Part shown: positions 38,033 through 46,833 of the stretch, piece by piece
How the letters are laid out: the number at the start of each line of letters is the position of its first letter
How positions within the stretch are numbered: position 1 is the stretch's first letter
Assembly (NCBI GenBank): GCA_900545585.1
Contig: UQZR01000006.1
Location: 30,298-94,297 of the forward strand
Source: an uncultured Eubacteriales bacterium
Lineage (GTDB): Bacteria; Bacillota; Clostridia; Oscillospirales; Oscillospiraceae
Length of the DNA stretch: 64,000 bases
Reading direction: 5' to 3'
Translations under genes and position numbers: made by a program
Notes under the pieces: model-generated
Database searches by the model: none
Told to the model about the DNA's origin: nothing
Seen by the model: only the letters and a program-made list of their open reading frames with translations

Positions 38033-38935
38033 ATGAGCTCATTTGCGTTCAAGGCGAAAAATGAGATGTGCCGCGTCCAGTTGTCCCGACAATGCTGTGC
38101 CCGAGCGGAGGCCTACGGCGTGCTGCTATACTGCAACACATTCACGCCGTCGGAGGTACGGATCATCACGGAAAATCCGGAGTTTGCCGCGCGGCTTCCC
38201 AAGCTGTTTCACAAGGCGTTTTCGCTGCGGTTCGACCAGACGCCGGAGGGCGACGGACGGGGCAAGCTCATCTTCCGCATCACGGATCGGGAGAAGCTGG
38301 CGAGGGTCATCAACACGCTGGGGTACGATCCCCAGCAGATCATGGCGCTGCACGTAAACTTCGGGCTGTTGGAGGAGGACTGCTGTCGGACGGCGTTTCT
38401 GCGGGGCGCGTTTCTGGCCGGAGGCAGCGTTACAGATCCGGAAAAGCGGTACCACATGGAACTGGCCACCAGTCATCAGCAGGCCAGCCGCGAGGTGTCC
38501 ACACTGCTGGAGGAGATGGGATTCCTGCCCCGCTCCGTGCAGCGGGGGGCGGATGCGCTCATCTATTTCAAGCAATCGGAGCACATCGAGGATCTGCTGA
38601 CGAAGATCGGCGCACCGGCGGCGGCCATGGACATCATGACCGCCAAGGTGGACAAGGAGATACGGAACGGGGCCAATCGGGCCATGAACTGCGACATGGC
38701 CAATGTCAATAAGACGCTGGACGCGGCCCAGGAGCAAACCGCCGCCATCGCCAAGCTGCGGGACAGTGCGCGGTGGGAGCGGCTGCCGGAGAAATTGCAG
38801 CAGACGGCGCAGCTGCGGCTGGACTATCCGGAGGATTCGCTGGCGCAGCTGGCGGAACGGTGTGAACCGCCGGTGACGAAATCCTGCATCAATCACCGGC
38901 TGAGGAAACTAATGGAGGAGGCAGACGAGGTATGA
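38033..38935 (+). CDS. whiA: DNA-binding protein WhiA
   Basis: 300 aa. LAGLIDADG-like fold joined to a helix-turn-helix, needed in Gram-positives for normal division and chromosome segregation. Start 38033 after GGGAGGAG. Conserved FLRGAFLAGGSVTDPEKRYHME (seen in two adjacent parts), NCDMANVNKTLDAA and C-terminal HTH ending CINHRLRKL. Its stop overlaps the next gene by 4 bp. Confidence 0.94.
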   Translation: MSSFAFKAKNEMCRVQLSRQCCARAEAYGVLLYCNTFTPSEVRIITENPEFAARLPKLFHKAFSLRFDQTPEGDGRGKLIFRITDREKLARVINTLGYDPQQIMALHVNFGLLEEDCCRTAFLRGAFLAGGSVTDPEKRYHMELATSHQQASREVSTLLEEMGFLPRSVQRGADALIYFKQSEHIEDLLTKIGAPAAAMDIMTAKVDKEIRNGANRAMNCDMANVNKTLDAAQEQTAAIAKLRDSARWERLPEKLQQTAQLRLDYPEDSLAQLAERCEPPVTKSCINHRLRKLMEEADEV

Positions 38936-39375
38936 CAATGAAAGAACGGTGCCTGCGGGCCATGGAGTACCACGAGAAGGGGCTGAACTGCGGACAGAGC
39001 GTGCTGCTGGCGTTCGCAGACATCACCGGCTTTTCGGAGGAGCAGAGCATGGCGCTGGCCAGCGGGTTCGGCGGCGGGCTCCGCTGCGGCGGCGTGTGCG
39101 GCGTGGTGAACGCCGCGGCGGTGGTGCTGGGCATGGTGTACCCGGCCACGCTGGAAAACGGCGCGGCAGGGAAGAAGCGCTCCTCGGAGCTGACAAAGGA
39201 TTACCAGCGGCGCTACACAGCGCGGTTCCACAAGCTGGACTGCCGCGACCTGCTGGCGGAGAAGGACCTGGACGCCACGGACATGGCCCGGGAGCTGGGC
39301 GTGACCCAGCACTGCCGCGTGCTGGTGGTGTCCGGCGTGGAGTTGCTGTGTGAAATGCTGGAGGAATTGGCCTGA
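38932..39375 (+). CDS. C_GCAxxG_C_C family redox protein
   Basis: 147-aa protein of the C_GCAxxG_C_C family, thought to be redox-active and common in anaerobes. Conserved cysteines: GLNCGQSVLLAF, GGGLRCGGVCGVV and LDCRDLL. No signal peptide. ATG 38932 overlaps whiA (ATGA); a second in-frame ATG at 38938 is possible. Function in this operon is unknown. Confidence 0.85.
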   Translation: MTMKERCLRAMEYHEKGLNCGQSVLLAFADITGFSEEQSMALASGFGGGLRCGGVCGVVNAAAVVLGMVYPATLENGAAGKKRSSELTKDYQRRYTARFHKLDCRDLLAEKDLDATDMARELGVTQHCRVLVVSGVELLCEMLEELA

Positions 39376-39398
39376 GAGATACGGAAGGACGGGGAGAC

Positions 39399-42300
39399 AT
39401 GGGCTTTGTACATCTGCATGTCCATACGGAATACAGCCTGCTGGACGGCGCGTGCCGAATACGGGATCTGCCGGCGTTGGTAAAGGAGATGGGGCAGAAC
39501 GCGGTGGCCATCACGGACCACGGCGTGATGTACGGCGTCATTGACTTCTACCGCGCCTGCAAAAAGGAGGGCATCCATCCCATCATCGGGTGCGAGGTGT
39601 ATGTGGCGCGGCGGACCCGCTTCGATAAGCAGCACGAGTTCGATGCGGAGAGCCGCCATCTGGTGCTGCTGTGCAAGAACGAGACAGGCTATCGGAATCT
39701 GTCCTATATGGTGAGTCAGGCATTCACCGAGGGCTTTTACATCAAGCCCCGTATCGACATGGACCTGCTGCGGGAACACTCCGAGGGCCTTATCGCGCTG
39801 TCGGCCTGTCTGGCCGGTGAGATCCCCCGCAGAGTACTGAACGGTGACTACGACGGGGCGAAGGAATATGCCCTGACCATGCGGGACATCTTCGGTGAGG
39901 ACAGCTTTTATCTGGAGCTGCAGGACCACGGTATCGCCGACCAGACCGAGGTGAACCGGCAGCTGCTGCGGCTCCACAACGAGACGGGCATTCCGCTGGT
40001 GTGTACCAACGATGCCCACTATCTCCGGAAGGAGGACGCCGAGAGCCACGATGTGCTTCTGTGCATCCAGACGGGCAAGACCGTGGATGACGAGAACCGG
40101 ATGCGCTACGAGCCCCAGAACTTCTATCTGCGGTCCACGGAGGAGATGGAGGCGCTGTTTGCGGGGTACCCCGACGCAGTGGCCAACACCCAGCGCATCG
40201 CAGACATGTGCCAGCTGGAGTTCACCTTCGGCAAGTACCACCTGCCGGAATTCCAGCTGCCGGAGGGCTACGACTCCCCCGCGTATCTGCGGAAGCTGTG
40301 CGATGAGGGGTTCGTCAAGCGGTACGGCGACAGGCCGGAGTACCGCAAGCAGCTGGACTACGAGCTGGACATGATCGAAAAGATGGGGTTCACTGACTAC
40401 TTCCTGATCGTGTCCGACTTCGTGCGCTATGCCAAGAGCGTGGACATCCCGGTAGGACCTGGGCGCGGCTCCGCCGCAGGGTCCATGGTGTCCTATTGCC
40501 TGGAGATCACGGACATCGACCCCATGAAGTACGATCTGTACTTCGAGCGGTTTCTGAATCCGGAGCGGGTATCCATGCCCGATATCGATATGGACTTCGG
40601 GGACACCCGCCGCGGTGAGGTGGTGGACTACGTGCGCCGTAAGTACGGCGATGACCACGTGGCCCAGATCGTCACCTTCGGCACTATGGCAGCCCGCGCT
40701 GCCATTCGGGATGTGGGTCGCGCTCTGAACATGACCTACGCCGAGGTGGACGTGGTGGCCAAGCTGGTGCCGGCAGGGCCAGGGGCGCTGCACATCACGC
40801 TGAAGGACGCTCTGAAGCTCAGCAAGCAGCTGGCGGACGTGTACCGCGATGATCCGCGGGTGAAGAAGCTCATCGACACGGCCATGGCACTGGAGGGCAT
40901 GCCGCGCCACGCCTCCACCCACGCGGCAGGCGTGGTCATCACCAAGCAGCCGGTGTACGAGTATGTGCCGCTGGCACGGAATGACGACGCCGTGGTGTGC
41001 CAGTACGTTATGACCACACTGGAGGAACTGGGCCTGCTGAAAATGGACTTTCTGGGCCTGCGGAATCTGACGGTGCTGGACGACGCAGTGAAGATGGTGC
41101 AGGCCTACAAGCCGGACTTCAGACTATCGGACATCCCCGATGACGATCCGGAGACGTATGAGATGATCTCCCGCGGGCAGACCTCCGGCGTATTCCAGAT
41201 CGAGTCCACCGGTATGACCGGCGTGTGCGTGGGGCTGAAGCCCCAGAACATTGAGGACATCACCGCCGTCATCGCCCTGTACCGCCCGGGACCTATGGAG
41301 TCCATCCCGCGGTTTATTGCCTGCAAGCACGATCCCAAGCTGGTGACGTACAAGCATCCCAAGCTCATCCCTATTCTGTCCGTGACCTACGGGTGCATCG
41401 TGTATCAGGAGCAGGTCATCCGCATTTTTCAGGAGCTGGGCGGCTTTTCGCTGGGGCAGGCGGACATGGTGCGCCGCGCCATCAGCAAGAAGAAGGCCAA
41501 GGAGATTGAAAAGGAGCGGCAGGCATTCGTCTACGGTGATAAGGAGCGGGGCATCACCGGCTGCGTCGCAAACGGCATCGAGGAGGCCACGGCCCAGGCC
41601 ATCTATGACGAGATCTTCGACTTTGCCAACTACGCCTTCAACAAGGCCCACGCTGTCAGCTATGCGGTGGTGGCCTATCAGACGGCGTATTTCAAGTGCC
41701 ACTACACCAAGGAGTACATGGCAGCGCTGCTCACCAGCGTGCTGGACAACTCCGACAAGGTGGCGGGCTATATCGGCGAGTGCCGTGAGTGCGGCATTGC
41801 GTTGCTGCCGCCGGATGTGAACCGTTCCTATGACCGGTTCACCGTGGAGCCGGAGGGCATCCGATTTGGTCTGGTGGCCATCAAGAATATCGGCCGCGGC
41901 TTCATCCAGTCCGTGGTGCGGGAACGGGAGCAGAGAGGATTTTTCCGGTCATTCCAGGACTTCTGCCAGCGGATGTACGACTGCGGCGATATGAACAAGC
42001 GTGCGGTGGAGAACCTCATCCGCAGCGGCACCTTCGACAGCCTCGGGGACCGGCGGTCCCAGCTCATCGCGGTGTATGAAACGGTGCTGGACGCCATCGG
42101 CAGCACACGGCGGCAGAACGTGGAGGGACAGCTGGATATGTTCGGTGGCTCCTCTGGTCAGGAGCACGAGGCAGCCAGGATCCACCTGCCGGACATCCCT
42201 GAGTACTCCGCCACCGAGCGGATGCATATGGAGAAGGAGACCACGGGGCTGTATCTCTCCGGCCATCCCATGACGGACTGGCGGCCCACGGCCCAGCGGG

Positions 42301-42884
42301 GAGGGGCAGTGCCTATCCACGAGATCATGGACGATTTTGCCAGCGAGGACGGGCCTGTGCGGTTCGCCGACGGGCAGAACGTCACCGTGGCGGGCATCGT
42401 GACCTCCAGCCGGACAAGGACCACCAAGAACAATACACTGATGGCCTATGTGGTGGTGGAGGACGAGACGGCGGCCATCGAGCTGCTGTGCTTCAGCCGC
42501 ACCATCGACCAATGCGGCAGCTACATGGCGGTGAACACGCCGGTGCTGGTGAAGGGCAGGCTGTCCGTGCGGGACGAGAAGCCGCCCCAGATCATGTGCG
42601 ACAGCATCTATCCGCTGGAGCAGAGCATTCCCGTAGGGGAGGAGCACCGTCCAGCGGCGCCAAAGGAGCGGTCCGTCATCTATCTGAGGGTGCCCAGCAT
42701 GGACAGCCGTGAGTTCCGGCACATCAGTCTGGTGATGACCATGTTCGAGGGCGATACGCCCCTGAAGGTCCGCGTGGCGGACACCGGCAAGATGCTGGGC
42801 ACAACGTGCCTGGATCATCCGGCCTTCCTGCAGGAGTGCAGAGAGTGGCTGGGGCAGGAGAATGTGGTGGTACGGAAGAAATAA
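39399..42884 (+). CDS. dnaE: DNA polymerase III alpha subunit DnaE
   Basis: 1161-aa C-family polymerase. N-terminal PHP domain (FVHLHVHTEYSLLDG, ITDHGVMYG), palm with GPGRGSAAGSMV and catalytic MPDIDMDFGD, fingers with ARNDD and FQIES, then helix-hairpin-helix and an OB fold (VTVAGIVTSSRTRTTKNN). In Firmicutes it works beside PolC in replication. No intein or truncation seen. GGGGAG Shine-Dalgarno. Confidence 0.96.
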   Translation: MGFVHLHVHTEYSLLDGACRIRDLPALVKEMGQNAVAITDHGVMYGVIDFYRACKKEGIHPIIGCEVYVARRTRFDKQHEFDAESRHLVLLCKNETGYRNLSYMVSQAFTEGFYIKPRIDMDLLREHSEGLIALSACLAGEIPRRVLNGDYDGAKEYALTMRDIFGEDSFYLELQDHGIADQTEVNRQLLRLHNETGIPLVCTNDAHYLRKEDAESHDVLLCIQTGKTVDDENRMRYEPQNFYLRSTEEMEALFAGYPDAVANTQRIADMCQLEFTFGKYHLPEFQLPEGYDSPAYLRKLCDEGFVKRYGDRPEYRKQLDYELDMIEKMGFTDYFLIVSDFVRYAKSVDIPVGPGRGSAAGSMVSYCLEITDIDPMKYDLYFERFLNPERVSMPDIDMDFGDTRRGEVVDYVRRKYGDDHVAQIVTFGTMAARAAIRDVGRALNMTYAEVDVVAKLVPAGPGALHITLKDALKLSKQLADVYRDDPRVKKLIDTAMALEGMPRHASTHAAGVVITKQPVYEYVPLARNDDAVVCQYVMTTLEELGLLKMDFLGLRNLTVLDDAVKMVQAYKPDFRLSDIPDDDPETYEMISRGQTSGVFQIESTGMTGVCVGLKPQNIEDITAVIALYRPGPMESIPRFIACKHDPKLVTYKHPKLIPILSVTYGCIVYQEQVIRIFQELGGFSLGQADMVRRAISKKKAKEIEKERQAFVYGDKERGITGCVANGIEEATAQAIYDEIFDFANYAFNKAHAVSYAVVAYQTAYFKCHYTKEYMAALLTSVLDNSDKVAGYIGECRECGIALLPPDVNRSYDRFTVEPEGIRFGLVAIKNIGRGFIQSVVREREQRGFFRSFQDFCQRMYDCGDMNKRAVENLIRSGTFDSLGDRRSQLIAVYETVLDAIGSTRRQNVEGQLDMFGGSSGQEHEAARIHLPDIPEYSATERMHMEKETTGLYLSGHPMTDWRPTAQRGGAVPIHEIMDDFASEDGPVRFADGQNVTVAGIVTSSRTRTTKNNTLMAYVVVEDETAAIELLCFSRTIDQCGSYMAVNTPVLVKGRLSVRDEKPPQIMCDSIYPLEQSIPVGEEHRPAAPKERSVIYLRVPSMDSREFRHISLVMTMFEGDTPLKVRVADTGKMLGTTCLDHPAFLQECREWLGQENVVVRKK

Positions 42885-42892
42885 CGAGTACG

Positions 42893-42920
42893 GGTGCGGC
42901 GCTGCGGCGCCGCACCTTTG
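42893..42920 (+). terminator. Terminator after dnaE
   Basis: GGTGCGGCGC-tgcg-GCGCCGCACC followed by TTTG; closes the long hprK-dnaE run. Confidence 0.8.
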
Positions 42921-42939
42921 TGCGTTTCGGGCATACACT

Positions 42940-42966
42940 GTACTGAAAGAGCCATTCTTTCAGTAC
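42940..42966 (+). repeat. Perfect inverted repeat in the leader of the Cys-rich gene
   Basis: GTACTGAAAGA-gccat-TCTTTCAGTAC, an 11-bp perfect stem ending six bases before the AGGAGG Shine-Dalgarno. It could be an operator or an mRNA hairpin. A CATACACT sigma-E-like -10 lies just upstream at 42932-42939. Confidence 0.65.
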
Positions 42967-42985
42967 TTATTAGGAGGTCATTCAA

Positions 42986-43825
42986 ATGCCTGAAAATCTG
43001 ATGCCGGGCCCCGTCTGCGATCTCAGCAGCGTGCGTGAGTCCGTTTGCGTCCATACACGGAAGATCTTTGATTCCTGCCGCGACAAGGACTGCGTGGAGG
43101 ATCTGCGGTTCTATCCCACCACGGCGGCGCAGGAGGTGCTGAGCACCTCTCAGATGATCAAGGGCGGCACGGCGGAGCTGCTGTATATTTACACGGATGT
43201 GGAGCCGGTGACATTTAACCGTGGGTTCTACTCTATCGATATGCGGTTTTTCTACCGCGTGACGCTGCAGGTCTGCACCGGCACGCCCCGCTGCGCCGAG
43301 GCCGAGGGACTGTGCGTGTTCGACAAGCGGTGCATCCTGTTCGGCAGCGAGGGGAACGCCAAGATCTTCTCCTCCGACACGGCCTTTGACGAGCTGGACG
43401 TCCCCAACCGGATGCGCACGAATCTGCCCATCGCTGTGGTAGAGGCGGTGGACCCCATCGTGCTGGACACCAAGGCAACGGATTGCCCGCCGACACCCAG
43501 CTGCGACTGCGGGAGGCTGATGGAGATCCCATCCTTTATTGCCCAGAGCTTCAGCGGCCAGCTGGTGTTCGATGACAGTGCCAGCCGCCGGTTCTACGTG
43601 ACGCTGGGGCAGTTCACACTGGTGCGGCTGGAGCGGGATACCCAGCTGCTCATCCCCGTGTATGACTACTGCGTGCCGCAGTCCGAGTGCCCCTGCGACG
43701 CGCAGGAGGATCCCTGCGGACTGTTCCGCAGCGTGGCGTTCCCTGTCAACGAATTCTTCCCGCCCAATACGGTGGATACACCCAACGACTACAACAGCAC
43801 CCGCAGCTATTGCGCCTGCCACTGA
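42986..43825 (+). CDS. Conserved clostridial Cys-rich protein, possibly spore-associated
   Basis: 279 aa, no signal peptide or membrane segment. Starts MPENLMPGPVCDLSSVRESV and carries SCRDKDCVEDLRFYP, NRGFYSIDMRFFY, VFDKRCILFGSEG and a Cys-rich tail (SECPCDAQEDPC, SYCACH). I recall similar proteins in many spore-forming Clostridia but no assigned function. The beta-rich pattern recalls SPOCS-type proteins. Cys richness and a sigma-E-like -10 suggest a spore coat role, which is inference. AGGAGG precedes the ATG. Confidence 0.7.
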   Translation: MPENLMPGPVCDLSSVRESVCVHTRKIFDSCRDKDCVEDLRFYPTTAAQEVLSTSQMIKGGTAELLYIYTDVEPVTFNRGFYSIDMRFFYRVTLQVCTGTPRCAEAEGLCVFDKRCILFGSEGNAKIFSSDTAFDELDVPNRMRTNLPIAVVEAVDPIVLDTKATDCPPTPSCDCGRLMEIPSFIAQSFSGQLVFDDSASRRFYVTLGQFTLVRLERDTQLLIPVYDYCVPQSECPCDAQEDPCGLFRSVAFPVNEFFPPNTVDTPNDYNSTRSYCACH

Positions 43826-43828
43826 GCG

Positions 43829-43871
43829 TAAAGAGGAGGAGCTGTGCCTATGGCGCGGCTCCTCCTCTTTA
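43829..43871 (+). terminator. Terminator after the Cys-rich gene
   Basis: TAAAGAGGAGGAGC, 15-nt loop, and exact complement GCTCCTCCTCTTTA. Confidence 0.8.
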
Positions 43872-43896
43872 CAAATTCCGCTTTTTTGCGTATAAT
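43868..43896 (+). promoter_or_regulatory. Promoter of the DUF4364 gene
   Basis: TTTACA at 43868-43873 overlapping the terminator tail, 17-bp spacer, perfect TATAAT at 43891-43896. Confidence 0.75.
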
Positions 43897-43924
43897 AGAG
43901 TAAAGCGACAGGGAGGGATGCGCT

Positions 43925-44455
43925 ATGGGTATCGGCTTCATTCAGGACAAGCTGGAGATCAAGTTCCTCATTTTATATATCGCCGCCCGCGTGACAGAAC
44001 CGCTGACACCGGAGGACATGCAGGATCTGACCATGTGCGATGATGGTATCGACTATTTCGACTATGCCGAGTGTCTCAATGATCTGGTGAAGACGGAGCA
44101 CCTTCGCCTGACAGAGGAGGGACGGTACGCCATCACCGACAAGGGCATGAAGAACAGCCAGATCTGCGAGTCCAGCCTGCCACTGTCCGTGCGGCAGCGG
44201 TCGGACAGAAACATCGCGGCCTATAACAAGGCGGCACTGCGGCGCGCCCAGGTGCAGAGCCATGTGACGGAGCGGCCCAACGGAACGTATACTGTGACGC
44301 TGGCGCTGCGGGACGATGTGGATCAGCTGATGGAGCTGCAGCTGATGGTGGCGGACCGGCCTACGGCCGATGCACTGGCCCAGCGGTTCCAGCGGGAGCC
44401 GGAGCGGCTGTACGCCCAACTCACCGGTCTGCTGTGCGGCGGAGACAACGTCTGA
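43925..44455 (+). CDS. DUF4364 winged-helix family protein
   Basis: 176 aa. N-terminal winged-helix-like region (IQDKLEIKFLILYIAARV, LTEEGRYAITDKG) and a C-terminal alpha/beta domain with YTVTLALRDD. DUF4364 is a clostridial family resembling transcription regulators; targets unknown. GGGAGGGA Shine-Dalgarno and own promoter. Confidence 0.8.
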   Translation: MGIGFIQDKLEIKFLILYIAARVTEPLTPEDMQDLTMCDDGIDYFDYAECLNDLVKTEHLRLTEEGRYAITDKGMKNSQICESSLPLSVRQRSDRNIAAYNKAALRRAQVQSHVTERPNGTYTVTLALRDDVDQLMELQLMVADRPTADALAQRFQREPERLYAQLTGLLCGGDNV

Positions 44456-44472
44456 GAGGGATCATAGAGCAA

Positions 44473-44503
44473 AAAAGCACCGCGGCAGTGCCGCGGTGCT
44501 TTT
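44473..44503. terminator. Bidirectional terminator between convergent genes
   Basis: GCACCGCGGCA-g-TGCCGCGGTGC flanked by A6 and T4. Serves DUF4364 and the minus-strand gene. Confidence 0.9.
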
Positions 44504-44506
44504 GCG

Positions 44507-44824
44507 TTACTTTTTCTTCTTTTTACCGGCATCCTTGGGCTTGCCGTCCATGCCGATGGGAGGCTTGCCGTTGATAGCGCGGTAGTGGTTGACCTTATCC
44601 ACACGCTTCTGACGCTTCAGGGCCTTTTCTTTCTCCTTGGCCTTCTTGGCGGCGGCTTTTTTGTCTGCCTCCTTCTTCTGGCGGTAGGCTGCCTTTTCGG
44701 GGTCCTCCACAAGGTCCTTGTACTTTTCAGGGTGGCGGGCCCAGTCGATACGATAGACCGTCAGGCCGATCAGCAGGGCAGCGCCTATGATGATAATGCC
44801 GTAAAAAAGAATATCCCAGAACAT
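44507..44824 (-). CDS. Small membrane protein with Lys-rich tail
   Basis: 105 aa from ATG 44824 (AGGAGGT upstream). One N-terminal helix (MFWDILFYGIIIIGAALLIG), then a strongly basic Lys/Ala stretch likely to be helical, ending in five lysines. I do not recognise a family. The basic tail would lie in the cytosol and might bind nucleic acid or membrane phospholipid; this is speculation. Confidence 0.75.
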   Translation of the reverse strand: MFWDILFYGIIIIGAALLIGLTVYRIDWARHPEKYKDLVEDPEKAAYRQKKEADKKAAAKKAKEKEKALKRQKRVDKVNHYRAINGKPPIGMDGKPKDAGKKKKK

Positions 44825-44922
44825 AGAAGGACCTCCTGCACAAGTTTCTATCAGTATACCCCAAAGGACGGCTGTTTGCAAGAAATTTGTAGTCGGGCGG
44901 AAGGGAAGGGGGCAGAAAAGTG

Positions 44923-44951
44923 TTGTCATTTACAGGGAGAAAGCGTATAAT
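44923..44951 (+). promoter_or_regulatory. Promoter of ptb
   Basis: TTGTCA at 44923-44928, 17-bp spacer, perfect TATAAT at 44946-44951. Confidence 0.75.
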
Positions 44952-45008
44952 AACCCTGAAAAACCGCTCACAGCAAGTATGGGAACAAATTTCACGGAGG
45001 TAAACATC

Positions 45009-45911
45009 ATGCTGACAAACTTTAAGGAACTGGAAGACTATGTGCTGAGCCGGAACATGAAGAAGCGCATCGCGCTGGCCAATGCCCATGACGAGCCGGC
45101 GCTGTCCGCCGTAGTCCATGCCCACCGCAAGGGTGTGGTCGATGGTACGCTGGTGGGCAAGAAGAACGAGATCATCGCCATGCTGCACGACATGGGCGAG
45201 AACGAGAGTGACTACGAGATCGTGGATTTTGATGGTGAGGAGCTGGAGGCCGCCAAGATCGCCGTGCAGTTGGTGCGGGAGGGCAAGGCCGACATCCCCA
45301 TGAAGGGCATACTCCAGACCTCCAACTTTGCGCGGGCTATCCTGAATAAGGAGACGGGCCTGATTCCTAAGGGCGGCCGCCGTCTCGTCAGCCAGTGCGG
45401 TATTTTTGAGTACGAGGGTCGGTTTATCATGATTACCGACGCCGCTATCAATATCGCTCCTGACGTGGAGACCCAGATCGGCATCGTGGAGAACGCGCTG
45501 CCTGTGGCCCGCGCGCTGGGCGTGGAGTGCCCCAAGGTGGCCGTGCTGTCCGCTGTGGAGAATGTCACAGACAAGATGCCGTCCACCGTCACCGCCAGGG
45601 AGATCGCGGAGCGGGGCGTGGAGGGCTGCGTCATCTCCGGCCCGCTGGCACTGGACGGCGCTATCTCCATGGAGTCCGTGAAGCACAAGGCCATTAAGGA
45701 CCCCGTGGCCGGTCAGGCCGACATCCTGCTGGTGCCGTTTATTGAGATTGGCAATGTGCTGTATAAGGCATGCAGCTACATTGCGGGCAAGACCATGGCC
45801 AGTACCATCTGCGGCGCGTCCTGCCCCGTCATCATCACCAGCCGTGCCGATACGCCGGACAGCAAGTACTACTCCATCCTGATGGCCGTGCTGCGCTGCC
45901 TGAAGGCGTAA
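45009..45911 (+). CDS. ptb: Phosphate butyryltransferase (Ptb/Pta family)
   Basis: 300 aa. Swaps CoA for phosphate on butyryl-CoA (or acetyl-CoA). Start at 45009 (CGGAGGT); an upstream in-frame ATG at 44979 lacks a Shine-Dalgarno. Conserved DIPMKGILQT, ITDAAINIAPD, VSGPLALDGAIS-type segment and FIEIGNVLYKAC favour Ptb over Pta. No butyrate kinase gene is in the window, unlike the usual ptb-buk pair; a TfoX-like gene follows 3 bp later. Confidence 0.88.
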   Translation: MLTNFKELEDYVLSRNMKKRIALANAHDEPALSAVVHAHRKGVVDGTLVGKKNEIIAMLHDMGENESDYEIVDFDGEELEAAKIAVQLVREGKADIPMKGILQTSNFARAILNKETGLIPKGGRRLVSQCGIFEYEGRFIMITDAAINIAPDVETQIGIVENALPVARALGVECPKVAVLSAVENVTDKMPSTVTAREIAERGVEGCVISGPLALDGAISMESVKHKAIKDPVAGQADILLVPFIEIGNVLYKACSYIAGKTMASTICGASCPVIITSRADTPDSKYYSILMAVLRCLKA

Positions 45912-45914
45912 CAC

Positions 45915-46232
45915 ATGGCGACATCCGCCGATTATCTGACCTTCGTGCTGGAGCAGCTCTCGCCGCTGGGGGGCGTGCGCAGCCGGAAAATGTTCGGGGA
46001 ATACATGGTGTATTTTAACGAAAAACCTGTGCTTTTGGTGCGTGATAACACGGTTTTTGTGAAAAAACTGCCGGTTTTGGACAATCTGATGTATGATACA
46101 CCCTGCGGCTGTCCCTACGAAGGGGCGAAGGAGCACTACATGCTGGACGTGGAGGATCGCGAGCTGACGGAGCAGGTGCTGCGGGCTGTCGAGGCCGCTA
46201 CGCCGCTGCCGAAGCCAAGAAAGAAGAAATAA
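45915..46232 (+). CDS. TfoX/Sxy N-terminal domain protein
   Basis: 105 aa. TfoX_N fold with VRSRKMFGEYMVYFNEKPVLLV. Full-length Sxy regulates competence in Gammaproteobacteria; single-domain forms like this are widespread and uncharacterised. Starts 3 bp after ptb and is probably co-transcribed. Ends in a basic PKPRKKK tail. Confidence 0.85.
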   Translation: MATSADYLTFVLEQLSPLGGVRSRKMFGEYMVYFNEKPVLLVRDNTVFVKKLPVLDNLMYDTPCGCPYEGAKEHYMLDVEDRELTEQVLRAVEAATPLPKPRKKK

Positions 46233-46272
46233 GCAAAGCAAAGGACGGTTTGCACCGTCCTTTGCTTTGCTT
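46231..46272 (+). terminator. Terminator after the TfoX-like gene
   Basis: AAGCAAAGCAAAGGACGGT-ttgc- and exact complement, a 19-bp perfect stem starting at the stop codon. Confidence 0.85.
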
Positions 46273-46355
46273 ATGGTGAACCGATAGTGGCCTGGATGAA
46301 GGGGGGACTCCCGCAAAAGAGACGCCATGCAGAACGGTTCAGTTGCGCGGGAAAA

Positions 46356-46390
46356 ACCAGCGTGTGTGAACGACAGTCACACACGCTGGT
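46356..46390 (-). repeat. Perfect inverted repeat, terminator-like on the minus strand
   Basis: ACCAGCGTGTGTGA, 7-nt loop, TCACACACGCTGGT. On the minus strand it is followed by TTTTTCCC, as an intrinsic terminator would be, though no minus-strand gene is evident upstream. Confidence 0.65.
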
Positions 46391-46463
46391 AAATAGAACT
46401 CGGCTATCTGTGCGGTAGCTTTCCGGTAAACGTCGGCATGACGAGGACTACCGCTGCTGCACG

Positions 46464-46494
46464 GACTGAACAATAACAATTATTTTGTTCAATC
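46464..46494. repeat. Operator-like palindrome, copy 1
   Basis: Imperfect palindrome with GACTGAACAATAA on the left and TTATTTTGTTCAATC on the right; it abuts a TTGACA. Confidence 0.55.
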
Positions 46495-46565
46495 TTGACA
46501 GCACCCAGAAACTCTGCTACCATACCTGCAACGCAAAAGGGAAGCCCGAACGGCTGGGTACATGA

Positions 46566-46595
46566 GATTGAACAAAATAAAAATTTTGTTCAATC
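46566..46595. repeat. Operator-like palindrome, copy 2
   Basis: Perfect palindrome GATTGAACAAAAT-aaaa-ATTTTGTTCAATC, about 101 bp centre to centre from copy 1. Confidence 0.65.
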
Positions 46596-46833
46596 GAGTG
46601 GAGGCGGATGAATTCAGTGAGGGTAAAATTGAGATTGCAGATGGATTCAAAGACCCATTGACCAGAACCAATCAGCCCCGCATTTAGTTGGATACCTTTT
46701 TGGAAAATGGATTCGTGCTGTCGAGATCAAGTCAGGTCACTGCAGCGCACGCAGCGATGTTCGGCTGCCGCCGGTATCACGGGATTTACATCTCAATGTC
46801 TGCCGCTATCATATTTGATATTTGGAGGTTCTT

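Larger units (their letters stand above)
46273..46833. other. Gene-poor stretch upstream of the tyrosine recombinase
   Basis: About 560 bases with no convincing gene. It holds a perfect 14-bp inverted repeat (46356-46390), two related palindromes (46464-46494, 46566-46595), and a TTGACA/TACCAT promoter-like pair at 46495-46523. A 41-codon frame at 46562-46687 starts inside the second palindrome and lacks a Shine-Dalgarno. It may be remains of a mobile element or the control region of the recombinase. Confidence 0.6.

Noticed and set aside
46489..46671. 60-codon minus-strand frame in the same region
   Set aside because: No Shine-Dalgarno and spans both palindromes; likely chance.
46562..46687. 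41-codon plus-strand frame in the gene-poor region
   Set aside because: Starts inside a palindrome, has no Shine-Dalgarno and no recognisable similarity.
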